Of a DNA stretch of 64,000 bases, positions 1 to 8,684 are shown in pieces. Origin of the DNA: Polaribacter vadi (GTDB taxonomy: Bacteria > Bacteroidota > Bacteroidia > Flavobacteriales > Flavobacteriaceae); assembly GCF_018861005.1 (NCBI RefSeq), contig NZ_JAHKQL010000008.1, positions 1 to 64,000 on the forward strand, written 5' to 3'. The position numbers and the translations under genes were made by a program. The notes under the pieces are model-generated. The model was not told the origin of the DNA. It saw only the letters and a list, made by a program, of their open reading frames with translations, and searched no databases. Numbering within the stretch: position 1 is the stretch's first letter; each line of letters starts with the position of its first letter.

Positions 1-134
1 ATTTGTTTGAGCTCTTTTTTATACTTGGCTTCTATTCTATTTGTGGTTTAATAATAATTACTTGTTAAGTTTACAAATAGTTAATTTAAATGCATAAAAA
101 AAGCGAGTGCGAAAAGCTGGAAATAGCTACAAAA

Positions 135-164
135 AAAAATCGCTTACTTGCGTAAACGATTTTT
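135..164. terminator. Terminator hairpin downstream of gldN
   Basis: AAAAATCG (135-142) and TTAC (144-147) pair with GTAA (152-155) and CGATTTTT (157-164) around a TTGC loop, with one C/A mismatch. Read on the minus strand it follows the gldN stop by about 20 bases and ends in a T run, so it probably ends the gldKLMN transcript. The remaining bases 1-134 show no supported gene. Confidence 0.65.
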
Positions 165-186
165 AAATATTTTTAATTTGGTAACA

Positions 187-1041
187 TTAATAGTTCCACA
201 TATCAATTTCTTTGTTTCTGATATCTTCTTTTATTTTATCTGCTTCTAAAAGCTGAAATAAAGAATTACCTCTAACATAATCTGAAATAGATCTATTACC
301 ATAAATATTTTCTTCTCTTACAATTACGCCACTAAATCTTCTTGCATTTAATAAATGATCGTAAGATATTGGGTGAGATGCATTCATTGGATTAAATACT
401 TTTGCGTCGTGTAAAACTTCTCTTGCAGATGGAAAGAACACCCAAAATAACTCGAATAAAGTTTCATCTTCTACACCTTCTACACCTATTGTTTGTACAT
501 CTTTACCCATTGGTGCTAATGCTAGTAATCTGTATTTCATTTCGCCTTGACGTTTATCAAAATACCACATACCTTTTATCATATAACCTCCAATATCTTC
601 TGCTCCTAAATTATAAGTATCTGAAAAACCATTTTCTTCACGAACATTTACCAAACGAGATTCTATTTCATCTTGAGTAATTTTAGATGTAAAAAAAGAA
701 TCTGTATAAGCATCAGTAATTTTACCTTGTCTAATTCCTTTTACAAGTGTATCAAACAAAGATCTTCTGTCTGGAGAAATATTTGTAGTATCTATTGGAA
801 AATAATAAGGTAAATTTATTTTCTGATTTAAATCTATAAATTCCCAAACTACTTTAGACCACATTACATCTCTATCATCTACATAACCATAAGGTATTGG
901 CCCATCATTGTCAGAAAGCAATTGTTGCTCATTTTTTTTACCTATGTCTTCAGGATCTTTAGCATTTAGTAAACCTGCTTGCGCACTTACTAAACCTGAA
1001 GTTATAAGGGCTAAAAATAATATGAAACCTTTTTTATACAT
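187..1041 (-). CDS. gldN: Gliding motility / type IX secretion protein GldN
   Basis: GldN (PorN in Porphyromonas) is a periplasmic protein that forms, with the lipoprotein GldK, a ring-like structure under the outer membrane in the type IX secretion system. The 284-aa product starts with a Sec signal peptide (MYKKGFILFLALITSGLVSA, then QAG). The family core follows, rich in aromatic and acidic residues, including the DRDVMWSKVVWEFIDLNQ stretch near residues 56-73 and a PMNASHPISY segment near 217. It is last in the gldK-gldL-gldM-gldN order, 16 bp after gldM, and is followed by a terminator hairpin. Family and synteny agree strongly; the GldK/GldN ring comes from literature on the family, not from this sequence. 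Confidence 0.95.
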   Translation of the reverse strand: MYKKGFILFLALITSGLVSAQAGLLNAKDPEDIGKKNEQQLLSDNDGPIPYGYVDDRDVMWSKVVWEFIDLNQKINLPYYFPIDTTNISPDRRSLFDTLVKGIRQGKITDAYTDSFFTSKITQDEIESRLVNVREENGFSDTYNLGAEDIGGYMIKGMWYFDKRQGEMKYRLLALAPMGKDVQTIGVEGVEDETLFELFWVFFPSAREVLHDAKVFNPMNASHPISYDHLLNARRFSGVIVREENIYGNRSISDYVRGNSLFQLLEADKIKEDIRNKEIDMWNY

Positions 1042-1057
1042 AATTTAATCTTTTATC

Positions 1058-2587
1058 CTAATTAGTAAGCTCTATGTTTACTGGTAATACCTTTTTAATT
1101 GGCACACCATTAGCTGTAGCTTTAATATCGTAAATATTAATTTGATCTCCTCTTTTAGCTTTTGCTAAAACTTTTTTAGCGGCTGCACTTAAAGTTGTTC
1201 CATTAACAATAATTGTTAATTGACCAGGAACTTTTATTTTAAAACTTTGAACTTTTATTGTTAAATCAAATTCAAAATCTGGTAAACCTGCTGCAATTGG
1301 TGTTCTAGACAAACCAGATTTTGGCATTCTTACTGTACCATATTGACCACGAACAGAACCCATAGCTGCTGGTATATCTTTAATTCTAAAAGTTGCTTTA
1401 GAGTTTACAGTTTTACCACTACTTAATTTTGCACTTACATTGATTGTAGCTGTGTTACCAGATCCAGGTCTTAGACTATATTTACCTCTACTACCTGTTA
1501 ATCTACCACCTGCAGCAGAAACATTTAAGTTATTGTCTCCAACACCTGGTAGTGAAACAGAAATAGGGTTATCTAAACCTCTATAAACTACATTCATTTT
1601 ATCTGCAGAAACTACTGCATTACTTGGTTCTGGAATTACAGAATAAGAACTCTCAAAAGGTACTTCTACAACTTCTCCATTTTGAGTAAATGCAATTTTA
1701 CCTTTAATATCATGATTACCAACATTACCTGCAGGCATATCAATAATTACTTGTCCAGACTGAATGTTTTCGTAATCTTTTCCATTTAAAATTACATTAT
1801 CAGGAATCATAGTAGCATCATAACGTCCTAAAACAATTTTACCTGTTACTTTTTCACCTGCGAAATATGCATTTTTATCTAATGCAACAATACCTTTATA
1901 ATTATTTAACGATAATGCTTCTTCTAATTTACCACCTAATAAAGAACTAACAATATCAGCTTCTGTATTTTTAATATCAGCTTGCATTTGTGTTAAACTT
2001 GTTAAAGAAGCTACTAAAGGAAAACCTTCATATCTTGCATTTAACCATTCTACTGTGTTTCCTGTTTTACTATTTTTAACTGGTTCAGTAGAAAATCTAT
2101 CTTTTATTGCTGGAGTAAATTTGCTATTTTCTCCTAAAACATTGATAACATTGGTTCTGTAACCATCAATTTTACCTAAAAACTCTTGACCTTCTGTTGT
2201 GTATCCATCACCTTCAAAAAAGTAAACGTCTAAGAACTCAGTCTTATCCATTGCTTCATAATCTTTTTTGTTCTCTATATCAGCAGTCATTTTAGACTTT
2301 AGCTCTTCTAGATACGCATAAAATTCATTTGAGTAATTCTTTATTTGATTCGCTTGTTTATTTAATTCACCAAACTTTGCTGCTTGTTCAGAAGCTTTTG
2401 TTGCTAAATTAGCGTAAGCTTCATTGTTCTTTTCTGTTGTAGAAACGTTATTTTCTGTAAGTTTTTCGTTCATTACACCAAAAGCAGATAACACCTCTTT
2501 ACTCATATTCATTGCTAACATTGCAATAAATACAAGATACATAAGGTTTATCATCTTCTGTCTTGCTGATAGTTTTCCTCCTGCCAT
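1058..2587 (-). CDS. gldM: Gliding motility / type IX secretion motor protein GldM
   Basis: GldM is the periplasmic shaft of the proton-driven T9SS/gliding motor; its single N-terminal helix sits inside the GldL ring in the inner membrane. The 509-aa product shows a short cytoplasmic start (MAGGKLSARQKMINLMY), one transmembrane segment at about residues 15-35, a helical periplasmic domain (about 40-220), and beta-rich domains to the C terminus. The length fits the family (about 510-520 aa). It lies between gldL and gldN in the canonical order, 43 bp after gldL, so co-transcription is expected. Confidence 0.96.
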   Translation of the reverse strand: MAGGKLSARQKMINLMYLVFIAMLAMNMSKEVLSAFGVMNEKLTENNVSTTEKNNEAYANLATKASEQAAKFGELNKQANQIKNYSNEFYAYLEELKSKMTADIENKKDYEAMDKTEFLDVYFFEGDGYTTEGQEFLGKIDGYRTNVINVLGENSKFTPAIKDRFSTEPVKNSKTGNTVEWLNARYEGFPLVASLTSLTQMQADIKNTEADIVSSLLGGKLEEALSLNNYKGIVALDKNAYFAGEKVTGKIVLGRYDATMIPDNVILNGKDYENIQSGQVIIDMPAGNVGNHDIKGKIAFTQNGEVVEVPFESSYSVIPEPSNAVVSADKMNVVYRGLDNPISVSLPGVGDNNLNVSAAGGRLTGSRGKYSLRPGSGNTATINVSAKLSSGKTVNSKATFRIKDIPAAMGSVRGQYGTVRMPKSGLSRTPIAAGLPDFEFDLTIKVQSFKIKVPGQLTIIVNGTTLSAAAKKVLAKAKRGDQINIYDIKATANGVPIKKVLPVNIELTN

Positions 2588-2630
2588 AGCTTAATTAGTT
2601 TTTTTAAAGTTATACATATAAATTAACTAA

Positions 2631-3272
2631 TTATTTGCTAGACATTGCAGATAGCATATTACCATAAACCCCATTTAAAGAAGATAGGTTTTTTGCTAAA
2701 GAATCCATTTGATCTTTTAATTTTTGAGTATTTTCTACTACTTCTGTATTTAAAGATGCTTGTTTTGATGTATTTTCTACTTGAACTTTATATAAACTAT
2801 TTAAAGATTCCATTTGCACTGCTGCTAAAGAAACTTGTTCATTGTATTTGTTAGTTGATGCTACTGTTTCTGATGCAGATGATAAACCTTCTGCAGCATT
2901 TTGAAAGTTTTTCATACTGTTACCTAAACTAGACATTAAAGATGAATCTATTTTTGCATCTTGTAATAACTTATCTAATTTTTGAGATAACATACCTTCT
3001 GTACTAACTTTCTCTTCTTTTTCTTTTTTATAAGTGTCTTCTCCTAACTCTGGGTAAACTTTAGACCAGTCAAACTCATCTTCTGGAGCATCAAAAGCTG
3101 ATACAGCAAATACAGCTGCTTCTACTAATAAACCAATAGTTAACATTAAACCACCAGTTAAAGGACCAAATGATATGTGTTGTATTTTAAATAATGCTCC
3201 AATAATTACTACTGCAGCTCCCATTCCGTAAACGAAATTCATTGTCTTTTTATACCCTCTTGATTGTGCCAT
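2631..3272 (-). CDS. gldL: Gliding motility / type IX secretion motor protein GldL
   Basis: GldL is the inner-membrane ring subunit of the T9SS motor that couples proton flow to movement. The 213-aa protein has two transmembrane helices near residues 12-30 and 35-60 (GMGAAVVIIGALFKIQHI and a second helix carrying LLVEAAVFAV). The Glu in the second helix matches the conserved membrane-buried acidic residue described for the family. The rest is a cytoplasmic, Ser/Asn-rich, helical, probably coiled tail. It sits 49 bp after gldK and 43 bp before gldM in the standard gldKLMN arrangement. Confidence 0.95.
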   Translation of the reverse strand: MAQSRGYKKTMNFVYGMGAAVVIIGALFKIQHISFGPLTGGLMLTIGLLVEAAVFAVSAFDAPEDEFDWSKVYPELGEDTYKKEKEEKVSTEGMLSQKLDKLLQDAKIDSSLMSSLGNSMKNFQNAAEGLSSASETVASTNKYNEQVSLAAVQMESLNSLYKVQVENTSKQASLNTEVVENTQKLKDQMDSLAKNLSSLNGVYGNMLSAMSSK

Positions 3273-3321
3273 TTTTTGTGTGTTTGTTAATTTGATTACT
3301 ATTTCTTTTTTCTAACTTTTT

Positions 3322-4683
3322 TTACTTATTTGTTGTTCCTATATAGTTCTGAACTGTTCTAAAGCCTATATAACTTCTTGCTGTATCTGCATATTCGTAG
3401 TCTCTAGAAGCAACTTCTAAATAATATGCAACATCTTTCCAAGAACCTCCTCTAACAATTTTTCTCTTATTCTTTCTATCCTCAACATTAGGATTCATGG
3501 TAGAAGCCATATAGTAAGAAGATAAATTATATGCAGTGTTTGTCCATTCAGAAACATTACCAGCCATATTATACAAACCATAATCATTTGCATTATATGA
3601 TTCTGCTTCTACAGTATATAAAGCACCATCTACAGCGTAATTACCTCTTACAGGTTTAAAGTTTGCTAAGAAACAACCTCTATCACTTGTTGTACTTCCT
3701 GTTCCCCAAGGATATGTTGCAAATTCTAAACCACCTCTTGCAGCATATTCCCACTCAGCTTCTGTTGGTAATCTAAAATCAGGCACTAAAGTAGAACCTT
3801 TTCTCTCTCTTAAATAATCGTTTTTCTTTTTAGTTCTCCAGTTACAAAAAGCATTTGCTTGCCCCCAACTTACACCAACAACAGGATAGTCTCCATAAGA
3901 TTGGTGGTAAAAATAATCTTGGTGCATAGGGTCATTGTAGGAATAATTAAAATCTCTTACCCAAACTGTTGTATCTGGATATATGTTTAACACTTCTGTT
4001 TGTACAAAATCTTTTCTGCTACCACCTTTTCTGGCTGCATTATCTCTGTCAAACCAAGAATACTGATAATTTAAAAGCTTTGTATTAAAAGTTCTAACAC
4101 CATCTACAGCTTCTTCTTTGCTGATATATACAGAATCCATTACTTCTACGTAATCTACATCTGGAAAATCTTCTTTAACCCAAACTATTTCTTCATCCCA
4201 ATTTAAAGGCTTAATCGTATCAAAACTCCAATAGTTTTCATTCATATATTTTTGATACGCATTAGAATCTGTAGTATCTGCAGCTTTATAAGCATAACTC
4301 TGAATACCAGAAGTACGATTATTACCATTTGGATTTGGAGTGGCTCCTAAAGAAGCAAATTCAGCTTGTTCAGCTAATTTTGTTCTTACTATAGAATCTC
4401 TTACCCAAAACACAAACTCTTTATACTCTTTGTTTGTAATTTCGGTTTCATCCATGTAATATGGCCTAACAGTAACCGTTTTTGTAGGTGTGTTTAAAGT
4501 ACCTAAAATATCTTGATCTTGCTTACCCATTGTAAAAGAACCACCTGGAATTAAGGACATTCCATAAGGTTTTTCTGAAAACCATTTTTTCTTTGCCTTA
4601 ACACCTACTAATTCTCCTCTATCATTAGAACCACAACTGTAAAAAACGGTTATTAAAAGTGCAAATATTGCTGCTTTTTTCAT
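3322..4683 (-). CDS. gldK: Gliding motility / type IX secretion lipoprotein GldK
   Basis: GldK (PorK) is an outer-membrane lipoprotein that pairs with GldN in the T9SS periplasmic ring. The 453-aa product begins with a lipoprotein signal ending in VFYSC (Cys17). It then carries a formylglycine-generating-enzyme (SUMF1) fold: GGSFTMGKQ near residue 48, RLPTEAEWEYAARGG near 300, NVSEWTNTAY near 375, and IVRGGSWKD followed by GFRTV at the end. It is first of the gldKLMN block and lies 106 bp downstream of the arginase-fold gene, with a promoter-like sequence in that gap, so the block may have its own promoter. Confidence 0.96.
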   Translation of the reverse strand: MKKAAIFALLITVFYSCGSNDRGELVGVKAKKKWFSEKPYGMSLIPGGSFTMGKQDQDILGTLNTPTKTVTVRPYYMDETEITNKEYKEFVFWVRDSIVRTKLAEQAEFASLGATPNPNGNNRTSGIQSYAYKAADTTDSNAYQKYMNENYWSFDTIKPLNWDEEIVWVKEDFPDVDYVEVMDSVYISKEEAVDGVRTFNTKLLNYQYSWFDRDNAARKGGSRKDFVQTEVLNIYPDTTVWVRDFNYSYNDPMHQDYFYHQSYGDYPVVGVSWGQANAFCNWRTKKKNDYLRERKGSTLVPDFRLPTEAEWEYAARGGLEFATYPWGTGSTTSDRGCFLANFKPVRGNYAVDGALYTVEAESYNANDYGLYNMAGNVSEWTNTAYNLSSYYMASTMNPNVEDRKNKRKIVRGGSWKDVAYYLEVASRDYEYADTARSYIGFRTVQNYIGTTNK

Positions 4684-4712
4684 ATTTTATTTTTGTCTTT
4701 ACTAAAAGTTCG

Positions 4713-4744
4713 TAAACCTATTATTTTTTTTGCTAAAATACAAT
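4713..4744 (-). promoter_or_regulatory. Candidate promoter for gldKLMN
   Basis: On the minus strand ATTG (4744-4741) is followed after 20 bases by TAGGTTTA (4720-4713), close to the Bacteroidota -33 TTG / -7 TAnnTTTG pattern (last -7 base differs). It lies 30 bp before the gldK start. The AT-rich setting makes chance matches possible. Confidence 0.4.
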
Positions 4745-4789
4745 GTTGAAATTACATTTTAACGTATTCATTTTTATTAAATTCTTAAA

Positions 4790-5953
4790 TTACATCATTT
4801 TTTGCATTGCTTTATACCATCTTTCTGGTATAATTTGCTTGGTAGCATCTATGTAATCGTTATAAGTACATGGTATTAACGCATGTCTTTTGTATTTATT
4901 ATCTGATAAAATATTAATCTCAATCCACCATCTACCAGTTTTATTACTTTTATAAAACACTAAAGGATCATCGTCTTCCAAAATTACGGTAAATTTTTGA
5001 TAATTCTCTTTGCCAGAAAAAGGATAATCTTTTACTCTAAAATTAACACCTTCAATAAAATACCAAATCATCTGCGCAATTAAACTCGCAGTTTGATGAT
5101 TATTATCGTATTTAGAATTGTATTCATAAATACCAAATGATGAAACTTTATCGCTAATCCCTGCATACCTTGTAATAGCACAAATTTCTTCGCCATAAAA
5201 ACCATTTGGAGATGCATTATTATTAGCTGGAGCATCACTTTGCCTAACTGCACCCATATCTATAGAAACAATATCTGCATTTCTAAAAGCTGGTTCTATG
5301 TTTTCTAATTCTTTGGCTTTACCTAATCTACAAGTATCAAAGAAAAGTGAATCGAATAAATCAATTTCTCCTTGAGAATTAAAATAAGTTTGATAGCCAA
5401 CATTACTATAATTGAACAAATTATTAGGCTTTTGCATAATAATTTTGCTCAAATAAGATTGTGAGGTAAGTTCATCTTCTAAACTACCCATATCAAAACG
5501 ACTATCTACAGCAGTAATGTTTACAGATTGCTCTAAAGCATCGTAAGCTCTATAATTTACATAGGTAAGATCTTGACCTCCACCAATAATTATAGGTATA
5601 ATATCCTTTTTTAAAAGAGAGGTAATAATTTCTGAAACCGCAAAATAAGTATCAGAAACAGCTTCTCCTTTTAAAACATTACCTAAATCTGCAATTTCTG
5701 CATTCCAGTTTCCAGGAAAAAGTTCGTATAATTTTCTTCGGATGAAATGCATATTATCTCCACAACCAAAATTGTTTTCAGAATTTCGATCTTCTTCTAC
5801 ACCAAGAATAGCTAGTTTAACATCATCTAAGTCAGGAAAACCTTCTTGTTCTGTATAAATTTTAATTCTGTTCCCCAAACAATATGGAGAATGCAGCACT
5901 AAATGCGCTAAAGCAGTTTCTTTTACAGGGGATAAGAAGTCTTTATTCATCAA
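4790..5953 (-). CDS. Arginase/formimidoylglutamase-fold protein with degenerate metal site
   Basis: This 387-aa protein belongs to the ureohydrolase (arginase/agmatinase/formimidoylglutamase) fold. Landmarks are a glycine-rich GGGQD at residues 124-128, AVDSRFD at 148-154 and SIDMGAVRQSDAP at 230-242. In active family members these motifs read GG(D/G)H, DAHxD and SxDxD and hold two Mn ions. Here three of six ligands are changed: His to Gln127, His to Arg152 and Asp to Gly234, so ordinary hydrolase activity is doubtful. It lies between topA (31 bp) and gldK on the same strand. A formimidoylglutamase-like gene next to gldK is familiar from flavobacterial genomes, so the locus placement is conserved. 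Function unknown; I would not assign hutG. Confidence 0.8.
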   Translation of the reverse strand: MMNKDFLSPVKETALAHLVLHSPYCLGNRIKIYTEQEGFPDLDDVKLAILGVEEDRNSENNFGCGDNMHFIRRKLYELFPGNWNAEIADLGNVLKGEAVSDTYFAVSEIITSLLKKDIIPIIIGGGQDLTYVNYRAYDALEQSVNITAVDSRFDMGSLEDELTSQSYLSKIIMQKPNNLFNYSNVGYQTYFNSQGEIDLFDSLFFDTCRLGKAKELENIEPAFRNADIVSIDMGAVRQSDAPANNNASPNGFYGEEICAITRYAGISDKVSSFGIYEYNSKYDNNHQTASLIAQMIWYFIEGVNFRVKDYPFSGKENYQKFTVILEDDDPLVFYKSNKTGRWWIEINILSDNKYKRHALIPCTYNDYIDATKQIIPERWYKAMQKMM

Positions 5954-5984
5954 TTTTTATTGAGTATGCAAGATATAAAAAATC

Positions 5985-8483
5985 TTATTTCTTTTTGGTT
6001 GTTTTTCTTTTTGTTACTTTTTTCTTTGCGGCTTTTTTCTTTGGTGTTTTAGCCTCAATCATTTTTACAGCCTCTTCTTTAGATAGTTTTTCGATTTCTG
6101 TGGTTTTAGGTAATTCTATCTTAATTTTACCCTTCAAAACATTAAAACGACCCCATCTTGCTTTTTCTACACGAATACCAACATCTTCCCAATTATGGAT
6201 AACTTTGTCTATTTCTTTCTGTTTTTTAACTTCAATTAATTCAACAATATCGTCATCAGAAAGATTATCAAAATCGTATTTTTTATTTACATTGATAAAC
6301 ATTGAATTCCATTTAATAAATGGCCCAAAACGTCCTACACCTTTTTGTACTGGTAAATCTTCATAATGATAAATAGGCGCATCTGCCTTTTGTTTTGCTC
6401 TAATTAAATCTTCTGCTCTTGGTAAATCAACCTCCATTGGGTTTTCTCCTTTGTCTAAAGAAACAAACATTTTTCCAAAACGAATGTATGGTCCAAATCG
6501 TCCATTAGAAACAATAACTTCTTCGCCTTCATAAGTTCCTAAAGTTTTTGGAAGCAAGAACAATTCTAACGCTTCTTCCATTGTTATTGTACCTAAATGC
6601 TGGTCTTTATTTAAGCTAGCAAACTGCTTTTCTTCGTCTTCTGGAGCACCAATTTGAGCAATTGGCCCAAATTTACCCAAACGTACTAAAACTGTTTTTC
6701 CACTCTCTGGATGTTTTCCTAAAATACGTTCTCCTGATTCTCTTTCTGCATTTTCTTTAACATCCTCTACATTGTCGTGAAACTTGATGTAGAAACTTTT
6801 TATCATTTCTATCCAATCTTCATCACCTTCAGAAATATCATCAAAAGAATTTTCAACTTTTGCTGTAAATCCAAAATCTAAAATGTTAGAAAAATTAGCT
6901 ACTAAAAAATCGTTTACAATATTACCAATATCAGTTGGCACTAATTTATTTTTATCTGAACCTGTTTTCTCTGTCAATTGCTGACTTTTCACAGTTCCAT
7001 CAACCAAAATCATTTGCTCATAATTTCTTTCAACACCTTCATTCTGACCTTTTTCGATATAACCTCTTCGTTGAACAGTAGAAATTGTTGGTGCATAAGT
7101 AGATGGACGACCAATACCTAATTCTTCTAATTGTTTTACCAAAGATGCTTCAGTGAACCTGTAAGGAGGACTTGTAAAACGCTGTGTAGCATTAATAAAA
7201 GCGTAATTTAAGCTTTCACCAACTTTTAAGTTTGGTAACATTCCTGATTGCTCTTCTTCTTCGTTATCAGTTCCTTCTAAATATACTTTTAAGAAACCAT
7301 CAAACTTTATCATTTCTCCATTCGCAGTAAAGATTTTCTTATTCTCAGAATTTTCAATCTTTATATTGGTTCTTTCTAACTGAGCATCACTCATTTGTGA
7401 GGCCAATGTTCTTTTCCAAATTAAATCATACAATCTAGTTTGGTCATACTCAATATCAACAGAATGCATTTTCATATTTGTAGGTCTAATAGCTTCATGG
7501 GCTTCTTGAGCTCCTTTAGCTTTCGACTTAAAAACACGTTGTTTGCTATATTCTTTTCCGTAATAATTAGTAATTTCCTCTTCTGCAGCATCTCTCGCAT
7601 CAACAGATAAATTTACACTATCTGTTCTCATATAGGTTATTAAACCTGCTTCATACAAACGTTGTGCAACTTGCATTGTTCTACCTACTGCAAAACCTAA
7701 CTTACGAGAAGCTTCTTGTTGTAATGTTGATGTTGTAAATGGTGCTGCTGGCGATTTTTTTGCTGGTTTTTTAGTTAAATCTGCAATAGAAAAATCAGCA
7801 TTTGCACAAGATTTTAAGAAATCTTCTGCAGCTTTTTTAGAATCAAAATTCTTTGGGATAGCAGCCTTAAACTTTTTACCTTCATCATTCGTAAATTCTG
7901 CAACTACCTTATAATGTGTTTCTGCTTTAAAATCTAAAATGCTTCTTTCTCTTTCTACAATTAAACGTACAGCAACAGATTGTACTCTTCCTGCAGATAA
8001 ACCTCCTTTTACTTTACGCCATAAAACTGGCGATAATTCATAACCTACAAGACGATCTAAAACTCTACGTGCTTGTTGAGCATTAACCATATCATAATCT
8101 ATATCCCTAGGATTTTCTACAGCTTTTAAAATGGCTTTTTTAGTAATTTCATGAAAAACAATACGTTTTGTGTTTTCATCTTTTAAATCTAACTGTTCTT
8201 TTAAATGCCAAGCAATTGCTTCTCCTTCACGATCCTCATCACTTGCTAACCAAACAGTTTCTGCTTTTTTTGCTAAAGTTTTTAATTTTTTAACTACAGG
8301 TTTTTTATCTGTGGATATTATATACTTAGGGCTAAAATCGCCTTCTACATCTATACCCAATTCTTTGGATGGTAAGTCTGCAATATGACCATAACTCGAT
8401 TCTACTTGAAAATCTTTTCCAAGAAATTTTTCGATGGTTTTTGCTTTTGCAGGTGACTCAACTATTACTAAATTCTTTGCCAT
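5985..8483 (-). CDS. topA: DNA topoisomerase I (type IA)
   Basis: Relaxes negatively supercoiled DNA by a transient 5'-phosphotyrosyl break. The 832-aa protein opens with the Toprim motif (IVESPAKAKTIEKFLG, with the acidic SDEDREGEA near residues 81-89). The active-site tyrosine is in LITYMRTDSVNLS near residue 285. The C-terminal part has no Cys4 zinc fingers. Instead it carries repeated GRFGP-type motifs (GKFGPIAQIG, GRFGPYIRFG, GRFGPFIKWN, ARWGRFNVLKG) and a strongly basic Lys-rich tail (TPKKKAAKKKVTKRKTTKKK) that should bind DNA non-specifically. This layout is usual for Bacteroidota TopA. It is first of the minus-strand run leading into the gld genes. Confidence 0.97.
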   Translation of the reverse strand: MAKNLVIVESPAKAKTIEKFLGKDFQVESSYGHIADLPSKELGIDVEGDFSPKYIISTDKKPVVKKLKTLAKKAETVWLASDEDREGEAIAWHLKEQLDLKDENTKRIVFHEITKKAILKAVENPRDIDYDMVNAQQARRVLDRLVGYELSPVLWRKVKGGLSAGRVQSVAVRLIVERERSILDFKAETHYKVVAEFTNDEGKKFKAAIPKNFDSKKAAEDFLKSCANADFSIADLTKKPAKKSPAAPFTTSTLQQEASRKLGFAVGRTMQVAQRLYEAGLITYMRTDSVNLSVDARDAAEEEITNYYGKEYSKQRVFKSKAKGAQEAHEAIRPTNMKMHSVDIEYDQTRLYDLIWKRTLASQMSDAQLERTNIKIENSENKKIFTANGEMIKFDGFLKVYLEGTDNEEEEQSGMLPNLKVGESLNYAFINATQRFTSPPYRFTEASLVKQLEELGIGRPSTYAPTISTVQRRGYIEKGQNEGVERNYEQMILVDGTVKSQQLTEKTGSDKNKLVPTDIGNIVNDFLVANFSNILDFGFTAKVENSFDDISEGDEDWIEMIKSFYIKFHDNVEDVKENAERESGERILGKHPESGKTVLVRLGKFGPIAQIGAPEDEEKQFASLNKDQHLGTITMEEALELFLLPKTLGTYEGEEVIVSNGRFGPYIRFGKMFVSLDKGENPMEVDLPRAEDLIRAKQKADAPIYHYEDLPVQKGVGRFGPFIKWNSMFINVNKKYDFDNLSDDDIVELIEVKKQKEIDKVIHNWEDVGIRVEKARWGRFNVLKGKIKIELPKTTEIEKLSKEEAVKMIEAKTPKKKAAKKKVTKRKTTKKK

Positions 8484-8623
8484 TTATCTTTCTTTTATCA
8501 CTAAAACGCTTTAAAAACGTAGCTTTTCTCTCTGCAAAAGTAGTCAGTTTTTTGTTAAAAAAAATTTTTTCATCACTTTTCGATAAATAATTAACAGATT
8601 TACAACAATATTTTTTCTGCCAA

Positions 8624-8658
8624 TTTGTCATTAAAATATAAATTTGGTTGTATCTTTG
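8624..8658 (+). promoter_or_regulatory. Candidate promoter for miaB
   Basis: TATCTTTG (8651-8658) matches TAnnTTTG exactly, with TTTG (8624-8627) 23 bases upstream, the long end of the spacing reported for Flavobacterium. It lies 26 bp before the miaB ATG. Confidence 0.5.
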
Positions 8659-8684
8659 CCCACCTTCAAATGTTAAATTGAGAG

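Noticed and set aside
1-51. Short plus-strand open frame reading ICLSSFLYLASILFVV before a stop
   Set aside because: Sixteen codons at the window edge cannot be told from chance in AT-rich DNA.
5884-6366. 160-codon plus-strand frame over the topA 3' end
   Set aside because: It is antisense to the Lys-rich end of topA, Phe/Ser-rich as expected from that complement, and lacks family features.
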